Source: Gluconacetobacter azotocaptans (GTDB lineage Bacteria > Pseudomonadota > Alphaproteobacteria > Acetobacterales > Acetobacteraceae). Taken from it: DNA of 64,000 nucleotides. Location of the stretch: NCBI RefSeq assembly GCF_014174355.1, contig NZ_JABEQF010000007.1, positions 62,001 to 126,000 on the forward strand. The letters run 5' to 3'. A model generated the notes under the pieces. That model worked only from the letters and a program-made list of their open reading frames with translations. It was not told the origin of the DNA and made no database searches. Made by a program: the position numbers and the translations under genes. Shown here piece by piece: positions 41,236 through 54,464 of this stretch (its first letter is position 1; the number at the start of each line of letters is the position of its first letter).

Positions 41236-42632
41236 ACGATCTGATCGTCGCCCCCCCGACCTCGGAGCAGACGCCGACGCGGCCCGCCCGCCGCCGCCGC
41301 GCGCGCCGCAAGGACCAGCAGACCGCCCTGGTGGCCGGCCCTGCGGGCGGCCGGGTCATCGCCCTGCCGCCGCCGGACGAACCGACGCCGCCGCGCATCT
41401 GGCGGCCGGGCACGTTCGGCGTGCTGGATATCGGGTCGACCAAGGTCATCTGCCTGATCGGCCGGGGCGAGCCCGACGGCACGCTGCGGGTGCTGGGCCA
41501 TGGCTGGCGCCGGTCGCACGGCGTGAAGTCGGGCGGCATCGTCGATCTGCGCGCGGCCGAGGGCGCCATCCGCGCCGCCGTCGGCCAGGCCGAGGACGCG
41601 GCCGAACGGCGGCTGGACAAGATCTACGTCAACCTGTCCAGCGGCCACCCCGAAAGCCGCCTGTTCAACGTCCGCTGGCCGGTCGGCGGGCGCGAGATCA
41701 CGGAAGCCGACGTCCGCCGCGTGGTCACCGAAGGGCGGATGCGCGCGATGAGCGAGGGCCGCTCGACCATCCATACGCTGCCGCTCGATTTCTCGGTGGA
41801 CGAAACGGCCGGCGTCGCCGATCCACGCGGCCATCTGTGCGACCAGCTGACCTCACGGCTGCATGTCATCGACGCCTCGACCACCGCGCTGCGCAATCTG
41901 GAGACGGTGCTGTCGCGGGCCGAACTGAAGATCGAGGAACTGGTATCCGCCCCCCTCGCCTCGGGCCTGTCGGTGCTGGACGCCACCGAGCGCGACCTGG
42001 GCGTGACGGTGGTGGACATGGGCGGCGGCACGACCTCGATCGCCATCTTCGGCGAAGGGCAGCTGCTGCACACCGCCTGCCTGCCGGTGGGCGGGCAGCA
42101 CGTCACCCGCGACATCGCGCATGTGCTGTCCACCTCCATCGACAGCGCGGAATGGCTCAAGACCATGTACGGCTCGGCCGAACTGTCCGCCGACGACGAT
42201 CTGGACCTTCTGCCGGTGCAGCTGATCGGCGACGACGACCATCAATTCGTCAATATTTCCCGGTCCAAAGTCGTTTCGATCATTCGACCGCGAATCGAGG
42301 AAACGCTTGAAATGGTGCGCGACAGGCTGGAATCCGCCGGCGTGGGCCGAGCCACCGACGGGCGCGTGGTGCTGACGGGCGGCGCATCGCTGCTGGATGG
42401 CGTGGGCAACATGGCCGCGCGCATCCTCAACCGCCAGGTCCGCCTGGGCCGGCCGACCGGAATTCGCGGCCTGCCCGAAGACCCGGCGGCCTGGCCGTCC
42501 TTCGCCACGTCGGCCGGCCTGCTGGCCTGGGCGGCGGGCGGCGGCGGCGCGCTGGGCGACATCGATTTTTCCGAACCGCGCGCGCCAGGAATGCTGCGCC
42601 GCATCGTCGAATTCATACGCGACAGGGTATAG
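41232..42632 (+). CDS. ftsA: Cell division protein FtsA
   Basis: 466 aa actin-like protein. ATPase phosphate loops are GVLDIGSTKVICLIG (starting near residue 63) and VVDMGGGTTSIAIFGEG; VVLTGGASLLDGV is the adenosine motif. The C-terminal GMLRRIVEFIRDRV is the amphipathic membrane-targeting helix that tethers FtsZ. An N-terminal extension of about 50 residues, rich in Arg (RPARRRRARRK) and Pro, is absent from E. coli FtsA. Overlaps ftsQ by 4 bp; a 78-bp gap precedes ftsZ. Confidence 0.96.
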   Translation: MNDLIVAPPTSEQTPTRPARRRRARRKDQQTALVAGPAGGRVIALPPPDEPTPPRIWRPGTFGVLDIGSTKVICLIGRGEPDGTLRVLGHGWRRSHGVKSGGIVDLRAAEGAIRAAVGQAEDAAERRLDKIYVNLSSGHPESRLFNVRWPVGGREITEADVRRVVTEGRMRAMSEGRSTIHTLPLDFSVDETAGVADPRGHLCDQLTSRLHVIDASTTALRNLETVLSRAELKIEELVSAPLASGLSVLDATERDLGVTVVDMGGGTTSIAIFGEGQLLHTACLPVGGQHVTRDIAHVLSTSIDSAEWLKTMYGSAELSADDDLDLLPVQLIGDDDHQFVNISRSKVVSIIRPRIEETLEMVRDRLESAGVGRATDGRVVLTGGASLLDGVGNMAARILNRQVRLGRPTGIRGLPEDPAAWPSFATSAGLLAWAAGGGGALGDIDFSEPRAPGMLRRIVEFIRDRV

Positions 42633-42710
42633 TAAAATCCTTCAGACTGTTGCCCTTAAAAACGCGCGAATCGGTAACCGTACTCTTACGACTCGTCCCG
42701 GGAGACGCCC

Positions 42711-44141
42711 ATGACCCTTAACCTCTCCATCCCGCAGCAGAATCATTCCGACTTCACGCCGCGGATCACCGTGATCGGCGTCGGTGGGGGCGGCACGAAT
42801 GCGGTCGACAACATGATCCAGTCCCAGTTGCAGGGCGTGGAATTCGTGGTGGCGAACACCGACGCGCAGCAATTGTCCCACAGCAAGGCCGATCGCCGGA
42901 TTCAGCTCGGCCCGCATCTGACGCAGGGCCTGGGCGCCGGGGCGAAGCCTGAAATCGGGCGCGCCGCGGCCGAGGAAGCGGCGGACGAACTCGCCCGGCA
43001 CCTCGACGGCGCGCACATGGTGTTCATCACCGCCGGCATGGGTGGCGGCACGGGCACCGGCGCGGCCCCGGTGATCGCGCGCATGGCGCGCGAACGCGGC
43101 ATCCTGACGGTGGGCGTCGTCACCAAGCCCTTCACGTTCGAAGGCGTGCGCCGTTCCAAATCCGCCGACAGCGGCATCGCGGAACTGCAGCAGTATGTCG
43201 ATACGCTGATCGTCATCCCCAACCAGAACCTCTTCCGCCTGGCCAACGAGCGCACCAGTTGGAAGGATGCGTTCAAGATGGCCGACAACGTCCTGTACAT
43301 GGGCGTGCGCGGCGTGACCGACCTGATGATGGCGCCGGGCCTGGTCAATCTCGATTTCGCCGACATCCGGACCGTGATGGCCGAAATGGGCAAGGCGATG
43401 ATGGGCACCGGCGAAGCCGAGGGCGAGAACCGAGCCATTTCCGCCGCCGAGGACGCCATTTCCAACCCGCTGCTGGAAGACACCTCGATGGCCGGCGCGC
43501 GCGGCCTGCTGATCAACATCACCGGCGGCGAGGACCTGACGCTGTACGAGGTCGACCAGGCCGCCAACCGCATCCGCGAGGAAGTCGCCGACGACGCCAA
43601 CATCATCTTCGGCTCGGCGATCGACCCCTCGCTGAACGGCAGCATCCGGGTCTCGGTCGTGGCCACCGGCATCGACACCCCGGTGATCCGTACGGCCGAA
43701 CCGATTCACCCCGAGGCCGCACCCGAGGCGGCGCAGGCCGCCCCGGCGGCCCCTGATGCCGCCACGCACCATCCCTCGGCCGAGCCCCCGCAGGCCCCGC
43801 CGCGCCACCAGACGCCGAACTTCGTCAACGCGGCGCCGGTCGGCGCGCCTTCGCCCCATTCGGTGCCGCCCCAGGTGGCGCAGCACGGCGCCCGCCCGTC
43901 GCCGCGTTCGCCCCTGTTTTCCGAGGCCCCGCGTCCCGAAGACACGCAGCCCGCGCCCCAGCGCGGCAACAGCCTGTTCAACATCGTCACCGGCGTACTG
44001 CGCCGGGGCGGCCCCCCGGCGCCGGAGGCCCCGCGCGCCGAGCCCGCCCTGCCGGAGCATGAACCCGCCCCGGCCGTGCGGCAGGCCACGGCCGACGAGG
44101 TCGGGCTGGACATTCCGGCCTTCCTGCGCCGCCAGCCCTGA
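42711..44141 (+). CDS. ftsZ: Cell division protein FtsZ
   Basis: 476 aa tubulin-like GTPase. The core (about 18-330) has [15 protein letters not shown], the tubulin signature [11 protein letters not shown] (about 111-121) and the T7 loop [12 protein letters not shown] Pro/Ala-rich linker (about 335-460) leads to the C-terminal peptide [10 protein letters not shown], which binds FtsA and other partners. GGGAGAC serves as the ribosome-binding site. The 78-bp gap after ftsA may hold a separate promoter, common for ftsZ. Confidence 0.98.
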   Translation: MTLNLSIPQQNHSDFTPRITVIGVGGGGTNAVDNMIQSQLQGVEFVVANTDAQQLSHSKADRRIQLGPHLTQGLGAGAKPEIGRAAAEEAADELARHLDGAHMVFITAGMGGGTGTGAAPVIARMARERGILTVGVVTKPFTFEGVRRSKSADSGIAELQQYVDTLIVIPNQNLFRLANERTSWKDAFKMADNVLYMGVRGVTDLMMAPGLVNLDFADIRTVMAEMGKAMMGTGEAEGENRAISAAEDAISNPLLEDTSMAGARGLLINITGGEDLTLYEVDQAANRIREEVADDANIIFGSAIDPSLNGSIRVSVVATGIDTPVIRTAEPIHPEAAPEAAQAAPAAPDAATHHPSAEPPQAPPRHQTPNFVNAAPVGAPSPHSVPPQVAQHGARPSPRSPLFSEAPRPEDTQPAPQRGNSLFNIVTGVLRRGGPPAPEAPRAEPALPEHEPAPAVRQATADEVGLDIPAFLRRQP

Positions 44142-44154
44142 CCCCCGTCTTGCA

Positions 44155-44187
44155 CCCGCAGTGCCCACCTTGGGCATTGCGGGTTTA
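44155..44187 (+). terminator. Hairpin terminator after ftsZ
   Basis: CCCGCAGTGCCCA (44155-44167) pairs with TGGGCATTGCGGG (44171-44183), a 13-bp stem with one G:U pair and a 3-nt loop, followed by TTTAT. It begins 14 bp after the ftsZ stop, which suggests the dcw transcript ends or is attenuated here. Confidence 0.8.
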
Positions 44188-44205
44188 TCTCGTTCTTTAT
44201 CAGTA

Positions 44206-44220
44206 TGTTACGCCGTAACA
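44206..44220. promoter_or_regulatory. Palindrome in the ftsZ-lpxC gap
   Basis: TGTTACG-C-CGTAACA is a perfect 7-bp inverted repeat around one central base, 100 bp before lpxC, in an AT-rich stretch. A second inverted repeat, GTCGTT/AACGAC (44276-44292), lies nearer the start. Either could bind a regulator of lpxC; no protein can be assigned from sequence. Confidence 0.45.
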
Positions 44221-44320
44221 GACGGCAATAATGATTGACTGGCCGCAGCCCTCCGTTCCCGTTAGAGATCAGACTGTCGTTCCTGTAACGACTAAACAAT
44301 AATCAACGCAGGGGACGCAG

Positions 44321-45334
44321 ATGGACGGTATGCTGGCAACCTCGGTGGCGCTCCCGAACCGTGGCCCGACGCCTCCCGATAGCCCTACGGCCGACATACC
44401 GGGCCGTGAGGGCGCCAACCGCCCCGTGTCCCGCACGGCGCGCCAGCAGACGCTGCGTCAGTCCATTTCCTGTGTCGGAACCGGGCTGCATACCGGGCGA
44501 CGGATCACCCTGGCCCTGCATCCGGCGCCGGAGCATACCGGCATCGTCTTCCGGCGCACCGACATGGACGGGCGCGGCATTCCCGCCCGCTTCGACCGTG
44601 TCGCCGACACCCGCCTCAGCACCGTCATCGCCGATCCGCACGATCCCGCCCTGCGGGTCGCGACGATCGAACATCTGATGTCCGCCCTGTCGGCGGGCGG
44701 CGTCGACAATGCCTATGTCGATGTCGACGGGCCCGAGGTTCCGGTCTTCGACGGATCGGCCGCCGATTTCGTTTTCCTGCTCGACTGCGCGGGGCATGTG
44801 GAACAGACGGCCCCCCGCACGGTCATCGAGATCCTGCGCCCGGTCCGCGTCGCCGACGGCGACGCCTTCGCCGAACTCCGCCCGGGGCGCGAGGCCGGAT
44901 TGTCGATGACGATGACGATCGATTTTGCCGCCTCGGCGATCGGCGCGCAGACCTTCGCCATGCGCTTCGACCCGCAGGTGTTCCGGCGGGACATCGCAAA
45001 TTGCCGGACCTTCACCCTGCGTCAGGAAATCGAGGCGCTGCACGCCGCCGGCCTGGCGCGCGGCGGGTCGCTGGACAATGCGATCGTGGTGGACGGCGAT
45101 ACCGTCCTCAACCCGTGCGGCCTGCGCCGTCCGGACGAATTCGTCCGTCACAAGATGATCGACGCGGTCGGCGACCTGTACCTGGCCGGTGGCGTGCTCA
45201 CCGGCGTGTTCGCGGGCCATAAATCCGGCCATGCCCTGAACAACCGGCTGCTGCGGACATTGTTCGCCGATCGCGGTGCATGGCGCGTCCGCACCCGCCC
45301 CCCCCAGGCGCAGGCCCTGCGTGTGGCCGCATGA
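44321..45334 (+). CDS. lpxC: UDP-3-O-acyl-N-acetylglucosamine deacetylase
   Basis: 337 aa. It performs the committed, zinc-dependent step of lipid A synthesis. Metal ligands are His118 (TIEHLMSAL), His277 and Asp281 (RHKMIDAVGDLYLAG); the general-acid His304 lies in GHKSGHALNN. All are shifted by 39 from the E. coli numbering because of an extra, Pro-rich N-terminal segment. Located after ftsZ as in many Proteobacteria, but separated by a terminator and a likely own promoter. Confidence 0.96.
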   Translation: MDGMLATSVALPNRGPTPPDSPTADIPGREGANRPVSRTARQQTLRQSISCVGTGLHTGRRITLALHPAPEHTGIVFRRTDMDGRGIPARFDRVADTRLSTVIADPHDPALRVATIEHLMSALSAGGVDNAYVDVDGPEVPVFDGSAADFVFLLDCAGHVEQTAPRTVIEILRPVRVADGDAFAELRPGREAGLSMTMTIDFAASAIGAQTFAMRFDPQVFRRDIANCRTFTLRQEIEALHAAGLARGGSLDNAIVVDGDTVLNPCGLRRPDEFVRHKMIDAVGDLYLAGGVLTGVFAGHKSGHALNNRLLRTLFADRGAWRVRTRPPQAQALRVAA

Positions 45335-45430
45335 CGGGCAAATTCGGCCACGCTGGCAACGAAAACGACGACACGGCCTTCACCCCGGCCCGCCGCATGA
45401 TATAAGGCAGACCGAACTGGAAGAGCCGGC

Positions 45431-46333
45431 ATGTCATTGCGCAGATTTCGATCCCCCTTCGCTGACCGTCCGACGGGCCGCAATGCCGTCCGACTCGCCT
45501 CACTTTCCGTCATGCTGTTGCTTGCGGCCTGCGCCGGCAAGAAGTCGGCGGACGAGATGGTGTCGCACATGGCGTCGGCCGACACGCTCTACAATAACGG
45601 CATCGACGCCCTGCGCAGCCAGCGTTACGCGCTTGCCGCGGCCGAGTTCGAGGTCCTGCAGCAGAATTATCCCTATTCGGGCTACACGGCCAACGCGCAG
45701 CTGATGGAAGGCTATGCCGACTATCTGCAGGATAAATACCCCGATGCCGTGCAGCAGCTGGACCGCTTCCTGGAACTGCATCCCACCAGCCCCGACGCCG
45801 CCTACGCCTTCTACCTGCGCGCCCTGTGCTACTACGAACAGGTGGCCGACGTGCAGCGCGACCAGCAGGGCACCATCGAGGCCATGAACGCGCTGGAAGA
45901 AGTCATCACCCGCTTCCCGCAGTCGCCCTACGCCCGCGATGCGCAGCTCAAGGTCGATCTCTGCCGCGACCATCTGGCCGGCAAGGAAATGCTGGTCGGC
46001 CGCTTCTACCAGCAGCAGCGCAATTACGAGGCCGCGGTCAATCGCTACCAGCGCGTGATCCAGGATTTCCAGACCACCAACCATGTCCCCGAGGCCCTCG
46101 AACGGCTGGTCGAAGTCTATCTGGATCTGGGCCTGACCGAACAGGCGCGCCGCTCGGCGTCGGTGCTGTCCTTCAACTATCCTGGCAGCAAATGGTACCG
46201 CTACAGCTACAACATGCTGCGCAGCGAACATCTGCTGGCGGCCAACATGCCGGCCCCGACCTCGTCGCAGCACGATGGCGGCACACCCGCGCGGCGCGGC
46301 TTCTTCTCGCGCGCGTGGCACGCGGTCTTCTGA
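45431..46333 (+). CDS. bamD: Outer-membrane assembly lipoprotein BamD
   Basis: 300 aa. The lipobox LLLAACAGKK places the lipidated Cys at 34 after an unusually long basic leader. TPR-like repeats follow (YNNGIDALRSQRYALAAAEFEVLQQNYPYSGY, split here for reading; then DAVQQLDRFLELHP). The block AMNALEEVITRFPQSPYA and KVDLCRDHLAGKEM are BamD signatures. It belongs to the BAM complex that inserts beta-barrel proteins. Followed by recN as in many alphaproteobacteria. Confidence 0.94.
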   Translation: MSLRRFRSPFADRPTGRNAVRLASLSVMLLLAACAGKKSADEMVSHMASADTLYNNGIDALRSQRYALAAAEFEVLQQNYPYSGYTANAQLMEGYADYLQDKYPDAVQQLDRFLELHPTSPDAAYAFYLRALCYYEQVADVQRDQQGTIEAMNALEEVITRFPQSPYARDAQLKVDLCRDHLAGKEMLVGRFYQQQRNYEAAVNRYQRVIQDFQTTNHVPEALERLVEVYLDLGLTEQARRSASVLSFNYPGSKWYRYSYNMLRSEHLLAANMPAPTSSQHDGGTPARRGFFSRAWHAVF

Positions 46334-46373
46334 CCCGCGTGCGGCCCCGCCCCCTCTCGCGCGCGCCCTTCCC

Positions 46374-50220
<3,847 letters not shown>

Positions 50221-50383
50221 TAGATCGCACAAGCGCCCGCGCCGACTGGCGGCAGGGGTGAAAGATGCGCTATGCTGTGTGCCGCATGCCTCATTCCGTC
50301 GCCGGGACCGTCCGTCCCCCCCTTCCGCGCCGCCCCGTCCCCTCGCCCGCGACCGGGCGTGGCGGCATTCGGGGGGCACGGTC

Positions 50384-51730
50384 GTGATCCTGCTTGTCGG
50401 GCTGGTCGCCATCGTCCTGCTGATTGCCGTCAGCATCCTGATCTCGCTGTCCGAAATCTCGTTCGCCGCGGCGCGCGATGTGCGGCTGCGCACCCGCGCC
50501 GAGGCCGGCGATACCCGCGCGGTCAATTTCCTGCGCCTGCGCCGCAACAGCGGCCAGGTGATGACCGTCCTGCAAATCTGCCTGAACGCGGTCGGCGTGC
50601 TGGGCGGCGTCATCAGCAGCGAACTGATCACGCCGCCGCTGGGGCAGATCCTGCATTCGTTCGGCCTCGAGGACACGCTGGCCGGGCATGTCGCCTCCAC
50701 CGTCTCGTTCCTGGTGGTGACGGGCCTGTTCGTGCTGTTCGCCGACCTGCTGCCCAAGCGGATCGCGATGAACGCGCCGGACCGCGTGGCCCTGGCCATC
50801 GGCTGGTTTCCCGCGCTGGCGCTGCGGGTGCTTTATCCGGCCGTCTGGATCTTCTCCAAAATCTCGGACGTCATCCTGCGCGCGCTGAAGATCCCGGCCT
50901 CGTCGGCGGTCGATCCCGTCACGCCCGAGGATCTGCGCGCCATCCTGGCGGCCGGCACGGCATCGGGCATCCTGCTGGAGCAGGAACACCAGATGATCCA
51001 GAACGTGCTGGGCCTGCAGGACCGTTCGGTCACCTCGGCGATGACCCCCCGGGACGAGATCGTGTTCCTCGACGTGCAGGAAAGCGCCGAGATCCAGCGC
51101 GACAAGGTTCGCGTGCGCCCCTATTCGCGCTACCCGCTCTGCGACGGCGGCCTGGACAATGTCATCGGCTCGATCCGGGCCGAGGACGTTCTGGCGGCGG
51201 TGGTCGAGGACGGGCCGGTCAGCGAGCCCGCCGGCACCAGCCTGCCGGCATCGGGCCAGATCTACCGGATGCGCCGCGACGTGCTGTCGCTGCCCGATAC
51301 GCTCAATCTGTGGGACACGCTGGCGCAGTTCGACACCCACGGCGCGGGCTTCGCCCTGATCGTCAACGAGTACGGGCTGGTCGTCGGGCTGATCACGTTC
51401 AAGGACATCATGGGCGCGCTGATGGACGGACTGGCCAACCCGTTCGAGGAACAGGCGATCGTCCGCCGCGACGAAAATTCCTGGCTGATCGACGGCGCCG
51501 CGCCGATCGGCGACGTGACCCGCGAACTGGGCATCGCCGCCCTGGCCGACGGCCATAATTTCGATACCATCGGCGGTTTCGTCATGCATCGCCTGCGCCG
51601 TATGGCCCGCAAGGCCGACCGCGTCGAGGCCGCGCATTTCCTGTTCGAGGTCGTGGACGTCGAAGGATTCCGCATCAACCAGCTTCTGGTCACCCGCCGC
51701 CCCCGCCGCCTGGACATCGATCTGCCGTAA
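50384..51730 (+). CDS. CNNM/CorC family membrane protein (DUF21-CBS-HlyC)
   Basis: 448 aa from the GTG at 50384. An N-terminal CNNM (DUF21) domain with four hydrophobic segments (VILLVGLVAIVLLIAVSI first) is followed by a CBS pair (VTSAMTPRDEIVFLDVQ, and FALIVNEYGLVVGLITFKDIMGAL) and a C-terminal CorC_HlyC domain (WLIDGAAPIGDVTRELGI). The family is linked to Mg/Co export and is often misnamed hemolysin. Upstream sequence in the same frame does not look coding. A gene with a strong ribosome-binding site follows 10 bp later. Confidence 0.88.
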   Translation: MILLVGLVAIVLLIAVSILISLSEISFAAARDVRLRTRAEAGDTRAVNFLRLRRNSGQVMTVLQICLNAVGVLGGVISSELITPPLGQILHSFGLEDTLAGHVASTVSFLVVTGLFVLFADLLPKRIAMNAPDRVALAIGWFPALALRVLYPAVWIFSKISDVILRALKIPASSAVDPVTPEDLRAILAAGTASGILLEQEHQMIQNVLGLQDRSVTSAMTPRDEIVFLDVQESAEIQRDKVRVRPYSRYPLCDGGLDNVIGSIRAEDVLAAVVEDGPVSEPAGTSLPASGQIYRMRRDVLSLPDTLNLWDTLAQFDTHGAGFALIVNEYGLVVGLITFKDIMGALMDGLANPFEEQAIVRRDENSWLIDGAAPIGDVTRELGIAALADGHNFDTIGGFVMHRLRRMARKADRVEAAHFLFEVVDVEGFRINQLLVTRRPRRLDIDLP

Positions 51731-51740
51731 GGAGGCCGTC

Positions 51741-52298
51741 GTGGCGGGAAAAGTGACGCCGAGACGGGTGGGGAGCGTATGGGCGACGATCGTGTTGGCC
51801 GCCTCTGTCGCGAACGCGGCCGAACCTGGCGCCGCACAGCTGCCACCCGCCGTAAGTGCCCTGAAGGGCTGCTGGCAAGGTGATGGGGAAGTGATGGGCA
51901 AGCCCGTCACCATCACACTCAGCGCGAAGCCCATCGTGCAGGACGCGATGTTCGTCGTCGATGTTGATAGCAGCGCGAAAGCCGACGCTCATGATCGCTA
52001 CTCCGCCCATCTGATTTTCGGCGGTGGCAAGCCTTCGACAGGAAATGCCGCCGAGCAGATTGTCGGTTTCTGGGCGGACAGTTTCGGGGGAACGTTCACG
52101 GCCACTGGCAATGGCGTCAGTCACAAAGACGGCTTCGAGATGGTCTATCGATATCCCGAAGATACTTACGTGAACCGGTGGCGCCTGATTGGCGGTCGAC
52201 TGACCTGGGACATTGCCGCGCGGGACGACAAAGGGAAGGAGACACGCTTTGCCGGATATTCCCTTGCCAGGGCAGAGTGTGCGACCGGGCCATCATGA
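51741..52298 (+). CDS. Secreted hypothetical protein
   Basis: 185 aa starting at GTG 51741, with AAGGAGG six bases before it. A signal peptide (about 1-27, ending SVANAAEP) is followed by a beta-rich domain of about 155 residues (LKGCWQGDGEVMGKPVTITL and WRLIGGRLTWDIAARDDKGKETRF), which reads like a lipocalin-type or DUF1579-type barrel. That likeness is weak. Codon use is less GC-biased than in ligA. Probably periplasmic. Confidence 0.7.
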   Translation: MAGKVTPRRVGSVWATIVLAASVANAAEPGAAQLPPAVSALKGCWQGDGEVMGKPVTITLSAKPIVQDAMFVVDVDSSAKADAHDRYSAHLIFGGGKPSTGNAAEQIVGFWADSFGGTFTATGNGVSHKDGFEMVYRYPEDTYVNRWRLIGGRLTWDIAARDDKGKETRFAGYSLARAECATGPS

Positions 52299-52434
52299 GT
52301 CCATAAGCTGGACAACGAGCAGTCGTCCGGCCACCCCATGGCTGTCTTGCATGCTCCAGAAGAAAACGTTTCTATATCGTAAATATTATCACTTCTAAAG
52401 AACGTCGAGAAATATTGTTGAAAGGGCTGTTGGA

Positions 52435-53250
52435 ATGGAAAGACCCTTTTTTCCAAGGGCCGATCGACCATTGCAGTTTGGCTTCCTCGTCCTTGTCTCC
52501 ATTCTGGTGGTACACGCCATTGACTACCTTCTGCACGAATACGCCCACTCATTCATGGCATGGATTTTAGGTTGGAAACGTGACCCGTTCGCACTGAATT
52601 ACGGAACGGCCAGCATCGACAACATTCTTTTCCAGCAGCAGATCGACGAGAACGTGGAGTACGGCCCAATCTTTGCGAGCCATCACGGCTGGCAAGCCGC
52701 CCTCATTGCGGCGGCGGGGCCTTTGTTTGCGAACGGAGGCACAGCCCTCATCTGCCATTCGTTGATTATGAGGGTAGGGACCATAAGGGCCGGTCGCTCC
52801 ACGAGCCGCGGAACCGTTACGGCCGCGTCGCTTTGGTGGCTTATATGGATCGACGCCTTCGCGACGTGCAACGTGTGGAGCTACGCCCCGCTGCGCACCC
52901 TGACAACCCATGCGGATATGGCGCTGCTGGCGCAAGGGCTGGGCATATCGGTCTGGCTGCTTTTCCCGCTTGTCACGTCCTATGCGGGCTGGCTCGTCTA
53001 TCGGATGTCCTACCGCGCACTGCCAACTGTACAAGCTAGCCTTTACCCCGATGACCAGCGTCTGACGCTCAGCATGACGGTGCTCGCTGTGAGTCTCGGA
53101 TTCTTCTCCGTCAGTGGGCTCGGCGGCAATTACGGCGTCTGGTCGGCTTTGATGGATATGGCCAGCCTGTTCCTGCTGCTGCCGGCACTGCTGGCCGGGC
53201 AAGGGCACTCCGCCGAAATCTCGATGCAGGCGGGCCGGCGCCGCCTGTGA
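52435..53250 (+). CDS. Membrane protein with HExxH motif (putative membrane protease)
   Basis: 271 aa with five or six hydrophobic segments. At the end of the first, residues 34-38 read HEYAH, a HExxH zinc-metalloprotease-type motif within YLLHEYAHSFMAWILGW, reminiscent of site-2-protease-like (M50) enzymes. The NxxPxPxLDG motif that supplies the third ligand in M50 is not seen, so activity is uncertain. The upstream 136 bp are AT-rich. No family can be named with confidence. Confidence 0.7.
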   Translation: MERPFFPRADRPLQFGFLVLVSILVVHAIDYLLHEYAHSFMAWILGWKRDPFALNYGTASIDNILFQQQIDENVEYGPIFASHHGWQAALIAAAGPLFANGGTALICHSLIMRVGTIRAGRSTSRGTVTAASLWWLIWIDAFATCNVWSYAPLRTLTTHADMALLAQGLGISVWLLFPLVTSYAGWLVYRMSYRALPTVQASLYPDDQRLTLSMTVLAVSLGFFSVSGLGGNYGVWSALMDMASLFLLLPALLAGQGHSAEISMQAGRRRL

Positions 53251-53274
53251 CGGCACAGAAAAATAGCGCACTGT

Positions 53275-53793
53275 CTACCTGAATCGGCAGGGCCGATCAG
53301 TCGTGGGCGTCTCATCCGTCTGAACGACGATCAACTCCACCGGTCCATCACCGACATTTCCGGCATCGTGCCCGATGTGACCCTGCTGGTCTTTCCGGCT
53401 CAGTTGATCTTCCCCCAGGGACACGTCTCCCGGCCCCATGACGACCTTGTGGCCGTCCATGGCCGTGACATACCACGTGCCCCTGAGCGGAATGATCCAC
53501 TGTACCTTCGGGTCGGGATGCCATGCGCCATTCCAGTGCGCCGGCTGCACGGTAAAGACCACCTGCCCATGGTCGTTCTTCAGCCTGTCCTGCCATTGGG
53601 GACCGGCAGGTTTCGACATGGTCTTGAGATCGAAGTCGCGAACTGGGCATTTCGTCATGTGGCTGATGCCGGCATGGTCCGTCCAGTTATGCCAGTACCA
53701 CATCGTCGGGCGGGGCGGAGGGGTATCGGCGCGAGCGCCCCCACTCGTCCCGACACAGGAAACGAGCCCGGCAAAAACGGCAAAACGTATCAC
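53275..53793 (-). CDS. Exported cupin-domain protein
   Basis: 172 aa from the GTG at 53793, whose first bases overlap the stop of the upstream VOC gene (GTGA). A signal peptide (VIRFAVFAGLVSCVGTSGGARA) is followed by a single cupin: PAHWNGAWHPDPKVQWIIPLRG carries the first motif and GPGDVSLGEDQ the second. Probably periplasmic; the reaction is unknown. The longer frame upstream overlaps the VOC gene by 100 bp and is unlikely. Confidence 0.72.
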   Translation of the reverse strand: MIRFAVFAGLVSCVGTSGGARADTPPPRPTMWYWHNWTDHAGISHMTKCPVRDFDLKTMSKPAGPQWQDRLKNDHGQVVFTVQPAHWNGAWHPDPKVQWIIPLRGTWYVTAMDGHKVVMGPGDVSLGEDQLSRKDQQGHIGHDAGNVGDGPVELIVVQTDETPTTDRPCRFR

Positions 53794-54347
53794 CCTGCGT
53801 GCCGTGGCGGCGGCTGATAGCGTTTCTCCGGCGACACCGCATCGAAACGTGCGCGACTGGGCGTGGCCAGCAGTTCGACGATCATTCCCCATGGCGTCTG
53901 TCCATAACAGAAGAAATTTCCCGGACCTTCCTCAAGGGAAGGCTGCTTCTGCGGTTCGGTCAACAACGTGCCGCCTGCCTCGGTGAAACGCCTGCACCCG
54001 GCCTCGATGTCATCGACGTACACGGCAAAATGCTGAACACCGAAATCGCATGGACGCACGGCGGACCGCTGATCCGGTCCGTGCATTTCAAAGAGTTCGA
54101 TGCAAGGCCCGTTACCCAGGGCCACCATGCACATTTCACGCACGACAGTCCCCGCAGCAAGGCCGAGAATCTTTTCCGTCTCCGGCCCTTTCTGCGGATG
54201 ATCGGGCGTGACGTTGCGGTAAAGCGGCACCGCGCCGAAGGCCCGCTCAAGAAACCGGAGGGCATCATCAATGTCAGGAACCGTCACGCCGACATGATCT
54301 ATACCGCGTGGCAGACCGGAACGATCGTCTGGGTCTTCCATCATCAT
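53790..54347 (-). CDS. VOC family (glyoxalase/dioxygenase-like) protein
   Basis: 185 aa from the ATG at 54347; two further in-frame ATGs follow directly and a GGAGTGGGAG ribosome-binding site covers them. GIDHVGVTVPDIDDALRFLERAFG opens the first beta-alpha-beta module, and FGVQHFAVYVDDIEAGCRRF with WGMIVELLATP the second. Metal-ligand candidates are the His of IDHVGV, the Glu of IELFEMHG, His of VQHFAV and Glu of IVELLA. It could be a lactoylglutathione lyase-like or ring-cleaving enzyme; the substrate is unknown. Translationally coupled to the cupin gene. Confidence 0.85.
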   Translation of the reverse strand: MMMEDPDDRSGLPRGIDHVGVTVPDIDDALRFLERAFGAVPLYRNVTPDHPQKGPETEKILGLAAGTVVREMCMVALGNGPCIELFEMHGPDQRSAVRPCDFGVQHFAVYVDDIEAGCRRFTEAGGTLLTEPQKQPSLEEGPGNFFCYGQTPWGMIVELLATPSRARFDAVSPEKRYQPPPRHAG

Positions 54348-54464
54348 CTCTCCCACTCCATGCCCAGAAACAACGAGCCGGATGAATGGTGGTTCCGATC
54401 ATGGAATCCTGCGGATACTGCGAGGGCTTTTCGAATCCGTCATTCGGCCGTCGGTATCCCGGCG

